DNA from: JAJPHU01 sp035553375
Lineage (GTDB): Bacteria > Planctomycetota > Planctomycetia > Gemmatales > Gemmataceae
Assembly: GCA_035553375.1 (NCBI GenBank)
Contig: DATNCY010000030.1
Location: 43,289 to 107,288 of the forward strand
Reading direction: 5' to 3'
DNA length: 64,000 nt
The stretch's first letter is position 1. Each line of letters begins with the position of its first letter. The notes under the pieces were generated by a model. It was not told where the DNA came from, did no database searches, and worked only from the letters and a program-made list of their open reading frames with translations. The position numbers and the translations under genes are program-made. Of the stretch, positions 50,189 through 59,153 are shown piece by piece.

Positions 50189-51673
50189 TTAGGCCATGAT
50201 CTCCGGGATCAGCCGGCCATGCACATCGGTCAAGCGGCGGTCGATGCCGTTGTGGCGCACGGTCAGGCGCTCGTGGTCGATGCCCAGCAGACGCAGGATG
50301 GTGGCGTGGACATCATAGCAATACGTCGCCTTGTCGGCTGGTTTGTACGACCATTCATCGCTTTCGCCGCAGGTGACGCCGCCTTTGACACCGCCGCCGG
50401 CGAGCCAGTTCGTGAAGACGAACGGATTGTGATCGCGGCCCTTGCTGCCCTGGCTGCACGGCATACGGCCAAACTCCGTCGTCCACAGCACGATGGTATC
50501 GTCGAGCATGCCGCGCTGTTTCAGATCCTTGAGCAGCGCCGCCGCGCCGACGGCGAGGCCGCGTCCGAGCGGTCCATGATCGCGCTCAATGTCTTCGTGT
50601 GAGTCCCAATTGCGGCGCGGGAAACCGTTGTCGGCCCCGCTCCACACCTGCACGAAGCGCACGCCGCGTTCCAGCAGGCGGCGTGCGACCAGGCAATTTC
50701 GGCCGAAATACTGAATCTCGGCTTTCTCACTGATGCCGTCCTGCAAGGCGATGTCGAGCGAATCGAGTCCGTACATGCGCAGGATGTGCGCCGGTTCCTT
50801 GGCCAGATCGAGAACTTCGGGGGCGCTCAGCTGCATACGAGCGGCCATTTCGTAAGAGCGAATGCGGGCATCGAGCCGCGAATCGCCGGGCCGCGCTGTC
50901 TCGTGACGACGATTCAGCGCCGCCAGTGCCGCCTGCATATCGGCATCGCTTTGGCGCGTGACGAAACTCGATTTCGGTGGAAACAGATCGGCAATGGGGC
51001 TTTTGGCGCTGGGACGCACCATCGTTGCCTGATGTTCGGCGGGTAGGAAGGCGGCCCCCCAGTTTTGTGGACCGTTGGGCGGAAAGCCGCGCGGATCGGG
51101 CAGAACAACGAAAGTGGGCAGATTGTCGGTGAGCCGGCCGAGTCCGTAGCTGATCCAGGCACCCATGCTGGGGAAACCCGGCAGAACGAAGCCGGTCGCC
51201 TGCATGAACGTGGCCGGACCGTGGACGTTCGATTTCGCCACCATGTTATGGATGAAGGCCATGTCATCCACGCACGCGCCGAGCGGCGCGACGCAATCGT
51301 TGATCCATTTGCCGCTCTGCCCGTAGCGCCGCCATTTCCACGGCGATTGCATGGTCTGACCGGGACTGGACTGAAATAGCTCGACCTTCTCGCCCGGATC
51401 CCACTTTTTGCCGTGGTCCCGAATGAGACGCGGTTTGTAGTCAAAGGTGTCGCACTGGCTGGCCGCGCCGGACATGAACAATTGCACGACGCGCTTGGCT
51501 TTGGCGGGGAAATGCGGCGAGCCATGCGGCCCAGCGGCCGGAGCCGCGAGTAATCCTTCGTGGTTCAGCAAGCTGGCCAGGGCGATGCCGCCGAGTCCGC
51601 CGCCGAACTGCCAGAGAAATTGCCGACGATCGGTGTAGCAAACGCCGCTATGCATGTTGGGATCGCGAGTCAT
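50189..51673 (-). CDS. DUF1501 protein
   Basis: 494 residues from ATG 51673. A twin-arginine-like signal is present: YTDRRQFLWQFGGGLGGIAL. The DUF1501 body (sulfatase/phosphatase-like fold) has AKRVVQLFMSGAASQCDTFD, HGPATFMQATGFVLPGFPSM, FVVLPDPRGFPPNGPQNWG, WDSHEDIERDHGPLGRGLAV and IVLWTTEFGRMPCSQGSKGR then DHNPFVFTNWLAGGGVKGG. In planctomycetes DUF1501 genes usually follow a DUF1553 gene; here the partner at 54301-57300 is separated by the LRR gene, toxin-antitoxin pair and a pseudogene scar. Confidence 0.92.
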   Translation of the reverse strand: MTRDPNMHSGVCYTDRRQFLWQFGGGLGGIALASLLNHEGLLAAPAAGPHGSPHFPAKAKRVVQLFMSGAASQCDTFDYKPRLIRDHGKKWDPGEKVELFQSSPGQTMQSPWKWRRYGQSGKWINDCVAPLGACVDDMAFIHNMVAKSNVHGPATFMQATGFVLPGFPSMGAWISYGLGRLTDNLPTFVVLPDPRGFPPNGPQNWGAAFLPAEHQATMVRPSAKSPIADLFPPKSSFVTRQSDADMQAALAALNRRHETARPGDSRLDARIRSYEMAARMQLSAPEVLDLAKEPAHILRMYGLDSLDIALQDGISEKAEIQYFGRNCLVARRLLERGVRFVQVWSGADNGFPRRNWDSHEDIERDHGPLGRGLAVGAAALLKDLKQRGMLDDTIVLWTTEFGRMPCSQGSKGRDHNPFVFTNWLAGGGVKGGVTCGESDEWSYKPADKATYCYDVHATILRLLGIDHERLTVRHNGIDRRLTDVHGRLIPEIMA

Positions 51674-51718
51674 GGTGCTATCTCCGCTCATTAAGAGGCA
51701 CGAACCAAATGGCGAGCC

Positions 51719-51853
51719 TCCCGCGTGAGCGGGGGGAGGATACTGCTCACGCTCCCCCCGCTTACGCGGGAGGCTCGCTAAACCAAGAACGCCTTTCCAG
51801 GAGTGTTCGGTTTGAACACGCCGCTCTGCGCCTCATAAAGTTAGTGCCTCTAA
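51719..51853. repeat. Dispersed intergenic repeat, copy 2
   Basis: It contains inverted gcctcccgcgtgagc / gcttacgcgggaggc units and then the 63-bp block found at 5201-5263, here cgcctttccaggagtgttcg to gtgcctctaa. It lies just upstream of the LRR gene. Sequence identity to copy 1 is high over the last 63 bases. Confidence 0.75.
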
Positions 51854-52039
51854 GGATGATAAACTGGTCGTTCGCGGTTGCCAAGCTCCGCGACGATGAA
51901 CCGTAAGGCTTGTGGAGCTACGGATGTAGCTGCGCCCGAACGGAATCCGTTGGACAGCCCGCGCCGGGGCGAATACGCTGCCGTGATGGGGAATATGGTT
52001 GCGGAACGTAGAATCCGATTTCTTTCCGAAAGGACCATC

Positions 52040-53221
52040 ATGGTGCGACATCGAGGGATGCTGGGCGGAGGGATGTTGCTGGGATTGCTGGTAATGACGG
52101 CGACCTGTCGGGCCGACGAGGCCGACGCCGTGAAGGCGATAGAGAAACTGGGTGGACGGGTCGGGATGGACACCAAACAACCCGGCAAACCCGTTGTGAT
52201 GGTCATGTTGTCCGGCTCCAAGATCACGGATGCGGGGTTGAAGGAACTGAAGGCATTCAAGAGCTTGCAGGAGCTGGACCTCATCGAAGCCAAGATCACG
52301 GATGCGGGATTGAAAGATCTAAAGGGACTAACGAACCTACAAACGCTGAAACTGAGGGACACCAACATCACGGACGCGGGGCTGAAGGAATTGAAGGAAC
52401 TCAAAGGCTTGCGGGCGCTGGACCTCGGTCTCACCAACATTACGGATGCAGGATTGAAGGAATTGAAAGAACTCAAGAATTTGCAGACGGTGTCCCTCGG
52501 ATACACCGCGATCACAGACGCAGGGCTTGAAGAACTGAAGGAACTCAAAAGCTTGGAAACGTTGGACCTCAGCAGCACCAAGGTCACGGATACAGGACTG
52601 AAAGAGTTGAAGGAACTCAAGAGCCTGAGGAAACTGCGGCTAATCGGCACTAAGGATGCGGATGCGGGACTGAGAGCACTGAAAGAACTCAAGAGTTTGC
52701 AGACGCTGAGCCTCGGCTTCACGCAGGTCACGGACGCAGGACTGAAAGCGTTGAAGGAACTCAAGAGCTTACGAGAGTTGTGGCTGGAGAACACCCAGGT
52801 CACGGACGCGGGGCTGAAAGAGGTGAAACAACTCAAAAGCTTGAGAGGACTGTCGCTAATCGGCACTAAGGTCACGGACGCGGGGCTGAAAGAGTTGAAG
52901 CAACTCAAAAGCTTACAGACGCTGGACCTCAGCGATACCCAGGTCACGGACGCGGGGCTGAAAGAGTTGAAGGAAATCAAAAGCTTGCAGATGCTAGGTC
53001 TCGGTGCCACCCAGATCACGGACGCGGGACTGAAGGAACTAAAGGAACTCAAGAGTTTGAAGACACTACGCCTCGGAGGCACCCCGGTCACGGATACGGG
53101 GCTGAAAGAGTTGAAGCAACTCAAAAACCTGAAGGTACTGTGGCTATTCGGTACTAAGGTCACGGATGAAGGGCTTGCGGACCTTCGGAAGTCTCTTCCG
53201 AAGCTCACCATCAGTCGCTGA
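52040..53221 (+). CDS. Exported leucine-rich-repeat protein (24-residue repeats)
   Basis: 393 residues from the ATG at 52040. A signal peptide (MLLGLLVMTATCRA) precedes 13 full repeats of 24 residues and part of a 14th, each built on the pattern T-D-A-G-L-K-E-L-K, then L, then L-x-L. This is an RNI-like LRR solenoid. At DNA level the units are also very similar, so they arose by recent tandem duplication. A longer frame from 51878 has no export signal at its start. LRR proteins bind proteins; the partner is unknown. The opposite strand is also open across the array, which is an artefact of repetition. Confidence 0.85.
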   Translation: MVRHRGMLGGGMLLGLLVMTATCRADEADAVKAIEKLGGRVGMDTKQPGKPVVMVMLSGSKITDAGLKELKAFKSLQELDLIEAKITDAGLKDLKGLTNLQTLKLRDTNITDAGLKELKELKGLRALDLGLTNITDAGLKELKELKNLQTVSLGYTAITDAGLEELKELKSLETLDLSSTKVTDTGLKELKELKSLRKLRLIGTKDADAGLRALKELKSLQTLSLGFTQVTDAGLKALKELKSLRELWLENTQVTDAGLKEVKQLKSLRGLSLIGTKVTDAGLKELKQLKSLQTLDLSDTQVTDAGLKELKEIKSLQMLGLGATQITDAGLKELKELKSLKTLRLGGTPVTDTGLKELKQLKNLKVLWLFGTKVTDEGLADLRKSLPKLTISR

Positions 53222-53288
53222 AAGGCGAGCCTATTCCCCGTGCTGGGGATTTTGAAATACGGAATGCAAGCCACGCTATTCGTTCCAG

Positions 53289-53381
53289 TTAATCGACAAA
53301 GGAAAACTCATTGGTGTTCAGCATCAATCGACAAGTATTCGCCAAGCCGTGCTTGCGGCAGTAATCGACAAGTAACGGCGA
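53289..53381 (-). pseudogene. C-terminal fragment of a DUF1553 gene
   Basis: The - strand reads YCRKHGLANTCRLMLNTNEF then SFVD and stop, almost the same as the end of the intact protein at 54301-57300 (YARKHGMANICRLMLNTNEF). Nothing upstream of this segment is homologous: at 53382 it joins directly to the DUF1501 fragment. It is a deletion scar. Confidence 0.8.
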
Positions 53382-53573
53382 TCACACGACGCGCTTGGCC
53401 TTGGCGGGGAAGTGCGGCGAGCCATGCGGCCCAGCGGCCGGAGCCGCGAGTAATCCTTCGTGATTCAGCAAACTGGCCAAGGCGATACCGCCGAGTCCGC
53501 CGCCGAACTGCCAGAGAAATTGCCGGCGATCGGTGTAGCGAACGCCGCTATGCGTGCAGGGATCGCGGGTCAT
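53382..53573 (-). pseudogene. N-terminal 63-residue fragment of a DUF1501 gene
   Basis: It repeats the first 63 residues of the intact DUF1501 protein (YTDRRQFLWQFGGGLGGIAL, LLAAPAAGPHGSPHFPAKAK) with a few substitutions, then stops where it is fused to the DUF1553 fragment. The regulatory and signal-peptide region is intact but the enzyme body is missing. Confidence 0.85.
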
Positions 53574-53598
53574 GGTGCTATCTCCATATATTGCCGTC

Positions 53599-53958
53599 CT
53601 ACGGCAACTCCAGCGCAGCCTTCAGACAATCATCAATCTTTCGCAGGAGCGTCACCGACAATCTCCCGCGTATGCGATAGATGAGTTGCCGGTCGATGGT
53701 CACGAGGTTTTCGCATTGCACGACCGAATCGATACTCAGGCCCGCCTGTTGTCCATCCGGCGTCGAAATGTCGATTTCCAGTTGGGTGGCCGCTCCCACG
53801 CGACGGCGGGGGCTGCTGGTGATGAGCGCCAAGATGGTGTCGTCCAGCGCCGTGTTGTACACATCCGCTTGAATTACCAGAGCCGGACGTTTCTTGCTTC
53901 CGGTTCGGTCGCTGTACATCCAATCCACCATGACGACATCGCCGCGTTGAACATTCAT
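53599..53958 (-). CDS. MazF/PemK-type mRNA interferase toxin
   Basis: 119 residues from ATG 53958. The fold is visible as MNVQRGDVVMVDWMYSDRTG, KKRPALVIQADVYNTALDDT and ILALITSSPRRR, then AGLSIDSVVQCENLVTIDRQ and LRKIDDCLKAALEL. These are the strands and the conserved S-x-x-x-C region of MazF/PemK, which cut mRNA at short sites. It overlaps the upstream antitoxin gene by four bases. It lies between the DUF1501 fragment and the DUF1553 gene. Confidence 0.85.
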   Translation of the reverse strand: MNVQRGDVVMVDWMYSDRTGSKKRPALVIQADVYNTALDDTILALITSSPRRRVGAATQLEIDISTPDGQQAGLSIDSVVQCENLVTIDRQLIYRIRGRLSVTLLRKIDDCLKAALELP

Positions 53959-54209
53959 GGCATCCCCAAATTCTTCTCCTCGCGGTCGTAGATTTCCATT
54001 TCGGGATCGTCCCAACCTGCGCGCAATCCAGCCGCATGCAAGAGTGCCTGTTGCTCGGTTCTCGGCAGACGTTCGGGGGCAAGAAGTGCCTGCATGCGTT
54101 CGTAGGCCTCCTCGCTCACGAGTACGTAAGTCTTCTTTGTCTGAGGATCAATAACGCGAGGAACATCCCCCTTCAATTCCTGCCGCTGCTGTTCGGTGAG
54201 TTCGATCAT
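53955..54209 (-). CDS. Antitoxin of the MazF-like toxin
   Basis: 84 residues, MIELTEQQRQELKGDVPRVI, then DPQTKKTYVLVSEEAYERMQ, a pattern of short antitoxins that pair with PemK-type toxins in planctomycetes and cyanobacteria. The C-terminal helix (LLHAAGLRAGWDDPEMEIYD) probably wraps the toxin. Its stop overlaps the toxin start (ATGA). Confidence 0.75.
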   Translation of the reverse strand: MIELTEQQRQELKGDVPRVIDPQTKKTYVLVSEEAYERMQALLAPERLPRTEQQALLHAAGLRAGWDDPEMEIYDREEKNLGMP

Positions 54210-54300
54210 CGTGTTTCTCCTGTGGACTTCATCCTATTTGGTTGCCGGAAGCGGTGACAATCTTGATTTTCTCGCCTGCAATGGGGAAGCCCGAGTAGCG

Positions 54301-57300
54301 TTAATCAACAAATGAGAACTCATTGGTATTCAGCATCAATCGACAAATATTCGCCATCCCATGCTTGCGGGCGTACTCGATCAGCACACGCCGCTCTTCC
54401 GCCGTTGGCTCGCGGCCCAGCGCCAACCGATATGCGGCGATCACTTGAGCCGGCAAATCACCGCCCTGCTTCTCAACGCGCTCGGCGAAATGCGCGGCCA
54501 TGCGGAGCATGAATCTGTCATTGAGCAAGGCCAACGCCTGGAGCGCCGTCAGCGATTCATTGCGTTTCTCGACGCGCAGCGACGGATCGGGACAATCGAG
54601 CGTCTCCATGAACGGATCGGGCACCGAACGGACCAGGAAGCGATAGACCGAACGCCGGCAGCCGGCCGGATCGTCGGGATTGTATTCCTCGTATTTGTAG
54701 TGCGGCGAATGATCGTCGAGGAAGCCGAAGGTGCGGAAGCCGGGGCCGTACATTTTCAGATCGAGCCGACCACTGACGGCCAACACCGCATCGCGGATCG
54801 ATTCGGCATCGAGACGGCGACGGTTCATACGCCACAGCAGACGATTGCCGCTGTCGATGCGAGCATACTCCGGCTTGACCGCTGAGGTCTGGCGATAGGT
54901 CGCGCTGTTGACGATGAGGCGATGCAATTGTTTGATCGATTGCCCACCGTCGCGGAACTCGACGGCCAACCAATCGAGCAATTCGGGATGCGAGGGTTTG
55001 CCGCCCATGCGGCCAAAATCGTTGGGTGTCTCAACAAGTCCCTGACCGAAATGATAGAGCCAGAGGCGATTGACAATCGACCGCCACGTCAGCGGATTGC
55101 CCTTGGCGGTGATCCAGCGTGCCAGGGCAGCACGGCGTTCGCCTTCGGGTTGTCCGGCCAACGGAAAGCGCGACGGCAAGCCGGGCAAACAGGCAACCGT
55201 ACCGGGACCAACCTCGCGTCCGGGAGCTTTTTCGCTGCCGCGACGGAGGAGATAGATCGGTCGCGGTTTGCCCTTGGTCGGTATGAATCCGCCTGCGGGA
55301 GCGAAATGCGCGGCGGCGGCGTAGACCATGCCGGGTCGCGGCAGCGCGGCGAGGCGAGCGGTCGTGGCCTTGATTTCCTGTTCAATGGCAGCCGTTTCGC
55401 GCTGAAGCGCGGCATCGTTGACGTGGGCCAGGATGCCCCGGCGTCGTTCCTGGAGTCGGGCAATCTCGGCCAGGTGCGCGATTCCTTTCGCCGCGTGATA
55501 GTAGCCGTCTACCAGATTGGTCTTGCGCCAGCGCGCCGGCGCTTCGATGGAATCGAGCGACGTGACCGGACGGCCAGCGGCCGCGTTCACGCCTTCCGGC
55601 GTGAACACGCTCAGTTCGGCCAGGGCGAAGATGAAATCACCCGAGCGCGGGGCTAACTTCGTCGCCGTGATGCGGATGTAGCGCGCCTGCTTGCCGCCGA
55701 CGATCACACTCCGCGGCGCAATGCCGGGGTTGGGTACGTCCGCCTTCGTGTGATCTTCGACAAGTACGGCCGTCTTGAAAGCGGCATCGTCGCTTATTTC
55801 GATCTTATAACGCGCCGGAAAACCGAAACCGGCACCGATATTATTGAAGTTGTCGTGACAGCCGACATAGACGATGGAATCGAGGGGCGTCGAACGACCG
55901 AGATCGACCTGCACCCATTTCACGATGTCCTGACGCGGCGAGATACCGCTGTGATAGCCGAACTCCGGCCGCATCGGTCCCTTCGCTTTCGCCAAAAGCT
56001 GCGCGATTTGTCGATCGAGGATGGCGAGATCGGGGCCGGCCAACTCTTGCCGGCGAACAGTAAGACCGCGTTTGCGCTCCGCCAGTTCGGTCAATTGTTT
56101 CTTCAGGGCGATGCGTTTTTCCGCGGCCCCGGCATCGATCTCGTAAGGCCGATCCGCCCGATCCACGGCGGCGAACACCGCTTGCAGACTGTAGTAATCT
56201 TCCTGTTTGATCGGGTCGAACTTGTGATCGTGACAGCGGGCGCACTGCACGGTCAAGCTGTCGAACGTGTTCATAACGGTGGCAACCATGTCATCGCGGT
56301 CGAGGTTGCGGGTGATTTTCTTATCCAATGTTCCCTCGCGCAATTCGACCTGACCGACGAAGTCCCACGGTCCCGCCGCGAGGAAACCGAGGCCGACAAT
56401 GCCAGCGCGCGTATCGGGAAAGAAGACATCACCGGCTAATTGCTCCTTAATGAATCGTGAATAGGGCCGATCTTCATTGAAGGCGCGGATGAGATAATCG
56501 CGGTACGGCCAAGCGTTGGGCCGCACCTTGTCCTTGTCGTAACCATGCGTGTCGCCGTAGTGGACCACATCGAGCCAGTGCCGCGCCCAGCGTTCGCCGT
56601 AGCGCGGCGAATCGAGCAATTGATCCACCAGCCGTTCGTAAGCGTTCGGCGTCTTATCGCGGACAAAGGCGTCAATCTCTTCGGGCGTCGGCGGCAGGCC
56701 AAGGAGATCGAAGGAGAGCCGGCGAATGAGCGTGCGACGATCCGCCTCGGCACTCGGTTTCATGCCCTGCCGCGCGAGTTGACGCAAGATGAACGCATCG
56801 ATGGGCGTGCGCACCTGAGCCGGCGATTGGACCATCGGGACCCCCGGCCGCGCGAGTGGTTTCAGCGACCACCACGTCTCCTCCTGCTCTTTGCATTCGG
56901 CGAGCGTGAGGTTCTTCGGCCACGCTGCGCCTTGCTGAATCCATTCGCGGAGCAAGGCGACTTGCGCCGGTTTCAGCGGCGCGGCTTTTTTCGGCATCTT
57001 CGGCTTGTGACCGGAGATCATCTCGACGAGCAGGCTTTCGTCCGGTTTGCCGGCGACGACGACGGGGCCGCTATCGCCTCCGGCCATCAGATCCGCAGAT
57101 GTCGCCAACGACAAGCCGCCGCGCTGCGTTTTCCCACTGTGGCAGCGCAGACAATGCTGTTCCAGCAACGGAGCAATCTGTTTCGAGAACAACGTCTCGG
57201 CGGCGTGGCTTCGATTGTCGGCCAACCCCATCAGCAGGGCCAGAGAACGGAGAATCATCCACATCGCCCGGTGTTTATTCCGAAGGGGATTCATCGTCAT
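54301..57300 (-). CDS. PSCyt1-DUF1549-DUF1553 (PSCyt2/PSD1) secreted protein
   Basis: 999 residues. An export signal is followed by a cytochrome-c-like domain (PSCyt1) with heme motif EQHCLRCHSG (about residue 50) and PKMPKKAAPLKPAQVALLRE (axial Met region). DUF1549 (about 160-390) has IDAFILRQLARQGMKPS and QCARCHDHKFDPIKQEDYYS. A discoidin-like beta domain follows (VKWVQVDLGRSTPLDSIVYV, RYIRITATKLAPRSG), then a coiled coil (AALQRETAAIEQEIKATTAR) and DUF1553 (about 715-995; NPLTWRSIVNRLWLYHFGQG). It probably works with a DUF1501 protein, now 2.6 kb away, in the periplasm. Function of the family is not established. Confidence 0.93.
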   Translation of the reverse strand: MTMNPLRNKHRAMWMILRSLALLMGLADNRSHAAETLFSKQIAPLLEQHCLRCHSGKTQRGGLSLATSADLMAGGDSGPVVVAGKPDESLLVEMISGHKPKMPKKAAPLKPAQVALLREWIQQGAAWPKNLTLAECKEQEETWWSLKPLARPGVPMVQSPAQVRTPIDAFILRQLARQGMKPSAEADRRTLIRRLSFDLLGLPPTPEEIDAFVRDKTPNAYERLVDQLLDSPRYGERWARHWLDVVHYGDTHGYDKDKVRPNAWPYRDYLIRAFNEDRPYSRFIKEQLAGDVFFPDTRAGIVGLGFLAAGPWDFVGQVELREGTLDKKITRNLDRDDMVATVMNTFDSLTVQCARCHDHKFDPIKQEDYYSLQAVFAAVDRADRPYEIDAGAAEKRIALKKQLTELAERKRGLTVRRQELAGPDLAILDRQIAQLLAKAKGPMRPEFGYHSGISPRQDIVKWVQVDLGRSTPLDSIVYVGCHDNFNNIGAGFGFPARYKIEISDDAAFKTAVLVEDHTKADVPNPGIAPRSVIVGGKQARYIRITATKLAPRSGDFIFALAELSVFTPEGVNAAAGRPVTSLDSIEAPARWRKTNLVDGYYHAAKGIAHLAEIARLQERRRGILAHVNDAALQRETAAIEQEIKATTARLAALPRPGMVYAAAAHFAPAGGFIPTKGKPRPIYLLRRGSEKAPGREVGPGTVACLPGLPSRFPLAGQPEGERRAALARWITAKGNPLTWRSIVNRLWLYHFGQGLVETPNDFGRMGGKPSHPELLDWLAVEFRDGGQSIKQLHRLIVNSATYRQTSAVKPEYARIDSGNRLLWRMNRRRLDAESIRDAVLAVSGRLDLKMYGPGFRTFGFLDDHSPHYKYEEYNPDDPAGCRRSVYRFLVRSVPDPFMETLDCPDPSLRVEKRNESLTALQALALLNDRFMLRMAAHFAERVEKQGGDLPAQVIAAYRLALGREPTAEERRVLIEYARKHGMANICRLMLNTNEFSFVD

Positions 57301-57410
57301 TCTCCCGCGTCTCCGGCATTCACTACTTGTGAGGGATTGTCAACCTTCGGTCGTTTCGTTCAAATCCACTACAACAGGCTTCTCGAAACCTTGGGAGAAT
57401 CGCCACACCG

Positions 57411-58100
57411 ATGTCGCGAACCGATCATGTTTCTCAGGTGGCCGACCAGTTGGAGCGAGCGATCCTCGCCGGCGAGTTCGCGTCGGGCGATCTGCTGCCG
57501 TCTGAACGCGATTTGAGCGCTCAACTCGGCGTCAGCCGCAGCGTCGTCCGCGAAGCGCTGGGACGGTTGGGCAGCCTGGGGTTGGTTCGCAGCGTCCACG
57601 GTTCCGGCACGCGCGTTGAAGCTCCCAGCGATCGACAGGTGGCGCTCGGCTATCAGCGTCTTTTGAACCGGCCCGATTTCCGGCTGGAACACCTCGCCGA
57701 AGTTCGGCTGCCGCTGGAAACCACCATCGCGGCCCTGGCCGCCGGCAAGCGCACCACAGAGCATCTCGATCAGCTGAAAGAAACGCAGAAAATACTCGGC
57801 AATCCTCGGCGTTCCCTGGAGGCACAGGTTAACGCCGACTTGATGTTTCACGCCACGCTGGCCGAGGCGACCGGCAATCCATTCTTCCAGATTGTGCTGA
57901 CGCCGATTCAACAACTTCTCATCGAAAGCCGTCGCCGCACCTTGGGCCGCTACGGTTCGGAAATCGCCCATCAGCATCATGCCAAAATCCTCGCCGCCAT
58001 CGAATCGGGCGACGCCGGCGCCGCTGCCCAGGCCATGCGCGAACATATCGAGGCGAACTTCCAGCATCTACATCAGGTGGGCGATGAAGTCTCCGACTAA
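57411..58100 (+). CDS. FadR/FCD-type GntR transcriptional regulator
   Basis: 229 residues. The N-terminal winged HTH has DQLERAILAGEFASGDLLPS, ERDLSAQLGVSRSVVREALG and RLGSLGLVRSVHGSGTRV. The FCD domain (about 80-220) has LAEVRLPLETTIAALAAGKR, ADLMFHATLAEATGNPFFQI and HQHHAKILAAIESGDAGAAA, with the His residues that bind metal or ligand. Such regulators usually repress sugar-acid or fatty-acid operons. The palindromes after its stop (58107-58141) resemble operator sites of this family. Confidence 0.9.
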   Translation: MSRTDHVSQVADQLERAILAGEFASGDLLPSERDLSAQLGVSRSVVREALGRLGSLGLVRSVHGSGTRVEAPSDRQVALGYQRLLNRPDFRLEHLAEVRLPLETTIAALAAGKRTTEHLDQLKETQKILGNPRRSLEAQVNADLMFHATLAEATGNPFFQIVLTPIQQLLIESRRRTLGRYGSEIAHQHHAKILAAIESGDAGAAAQAMREHIEANFQHLHQVGDEVSD

Positions 58101-58106
58101 ACTTTT

Positions 58107-58141
58107 ACTGGTCTGACCAGTTATGCCAACTGGTCAGACCA
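58107..58141. terminator. Hairpin built from two TGGTCTGACCA-like palindromes
   Basis: actggtctgaccagt (58107-58121) and aactggtcagacca (58128-58141) are complementary and pair as a 14-bp stem with loop atgcc. Each arm is itself a palindrome of the form tggt-n3-acca, the half-site pattern recognised by FadR-type regulators. It lies between two convergent genes, so termination is the simplest role, but binding by the upstream regulator is possible. Confidence 0.6.
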
Positions 58142-58221
58142 CTTTAGTTTAAGCGGATACCCAGCGATGTCAAGTAAATTGACGGATTTGTTTACGTTTC
58201 GCGCGAAACGTAAACCGCGGA

Positions 58222-58779
58222 TTATTTCTCTTTTTGTTCCAGCAATTCTACCGCCGCCCGCAAGCCGCGATGACTCTCGAAGAAACGCTGGGCCAGGCTA
58301 TCCATTAGTGAGAGGAAGGAGAGCAAATCGTTGACCCGACGTCGCTGATCGGTGGCGCGCGTGTCCTCCGCGCATGCGCCGAGCGTCTCCGGCGACAGAT
58401 GTTCGCGGCACTGGCGGAGCGTGTTGAGAATCGGATCGATCTCGCGGCGTTTGCGCTGCGAGGCAACCAGGGTGAACATCTCCCAAACATCGCGGAGCGA
58501 TTCGTAGTAATCGCGACGGTCGCCGCGCTTGTGGACGCGACGAATGAGTCCCCACTCGGCCAACTTGCTCAGATTCATGCTGACATTGCCGCGCGAAATG
58601 CCGAGCCGGGCCATGATGTCATCCATCGACAGGGCCGCGCCGCTGATGTAGAGCAAACCGTGAATCTCCGCCATCGTCGGACTGATGCCCCACAGCGAAC
58701 TCATGCTCCGCCACAATCCGACGAACTCCTGCTCGACCCCTTCCAGCGTCCGTGCCAGTTCCGCTTTCGCCGCTTTCAT
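58222..58779 (-). CDS. GbsR/MarR-type transcriptional regulator
   Basis: 185 residues from ATG 58779. The winged HTH has LWGISPTMAEIHGLLYISGA, ALSMDDIMARLGISRGNVSM and NLSKLAEWGLIRRVHKRGDR, followed by DYYESLRDVWEMFTLVASQR, typical of the GbsR branch. The C-terminal helical region would dimerise. GbsR proteins often control osmoprotectant or envelope genes; the target is unknown. Confidence 0.85.
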   Translation of the reverse strand: MKAAKAELARTLEGVEQEFVGLWRSMSSLWGISPTMAEIHGLLYISGAALSMDDIMARLGISRGNVSMNLSKLAEWGLIRRVHKRGDRRDYYESLRDVWEMFTLVASQRKRREIDPILNTLRQCREHLSPETLGACAEDTRATDQRRRVNDLLSFLSLMDSLAQRFFESHRGLRAAVELLEQKEK

Positions 58780-58917
58780 ATCTTTTAGCCTCTTCAGGAA
58801 TGGATGAAAGCATCGTAACCGGAAGATGCGGACCATTCAAGAGACCGCCCCTTGACCATCCTCGCGAAACGAGAAAGGATGAATCCATACGGGTGCGTGA
58901 ATTGTTTCTAGTATTGT

Positions 58918-59084
58918 TTTTTCGCTAGCCCAGCCCTAAAGGGCTGGGGTAAGCATGGGGTGGTGGATTTTGTTGGGCCTTCAGGCCCTCCGCTATGCAG
59001 GCGCTATGACCGGGAGGGGCTGAAGCCCCAAAACCGCACATCACGCTGCAATCCCCAGCCCTAAAGGGCTGGGCTAGCGAAAAA
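58918..59084. repeat. 167-bp palindromic element with 32-bp inverted ends
   Basis: The ends read tttttcgctagcccagccct at 58918 and its complement at 59084, each with an internal ccctaaaggg palindrome. The centre (58950-59052) contains further short hairpins (gggcctt / aggccc). It lies between the GbsR-like gene and trpF and has MITE-like structure, but no target duplication was found. Confidence 0.75.
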
Positions 59085-59153
59085 TGCCAGAATCCGTACA
59101 TGCACCCGAATCCATACACTGGCTGGATTCTTCCTTGTCTCACGAGGTCTGTT

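Noticed and set aside
51850..53274. Open frame of 474 residues on the - strand with regular repeats
   Set aside because: It mirrors the repeated LRR gene on the + strand. The periodicity comes from the DNA repeats, and there is no start context or known domain.
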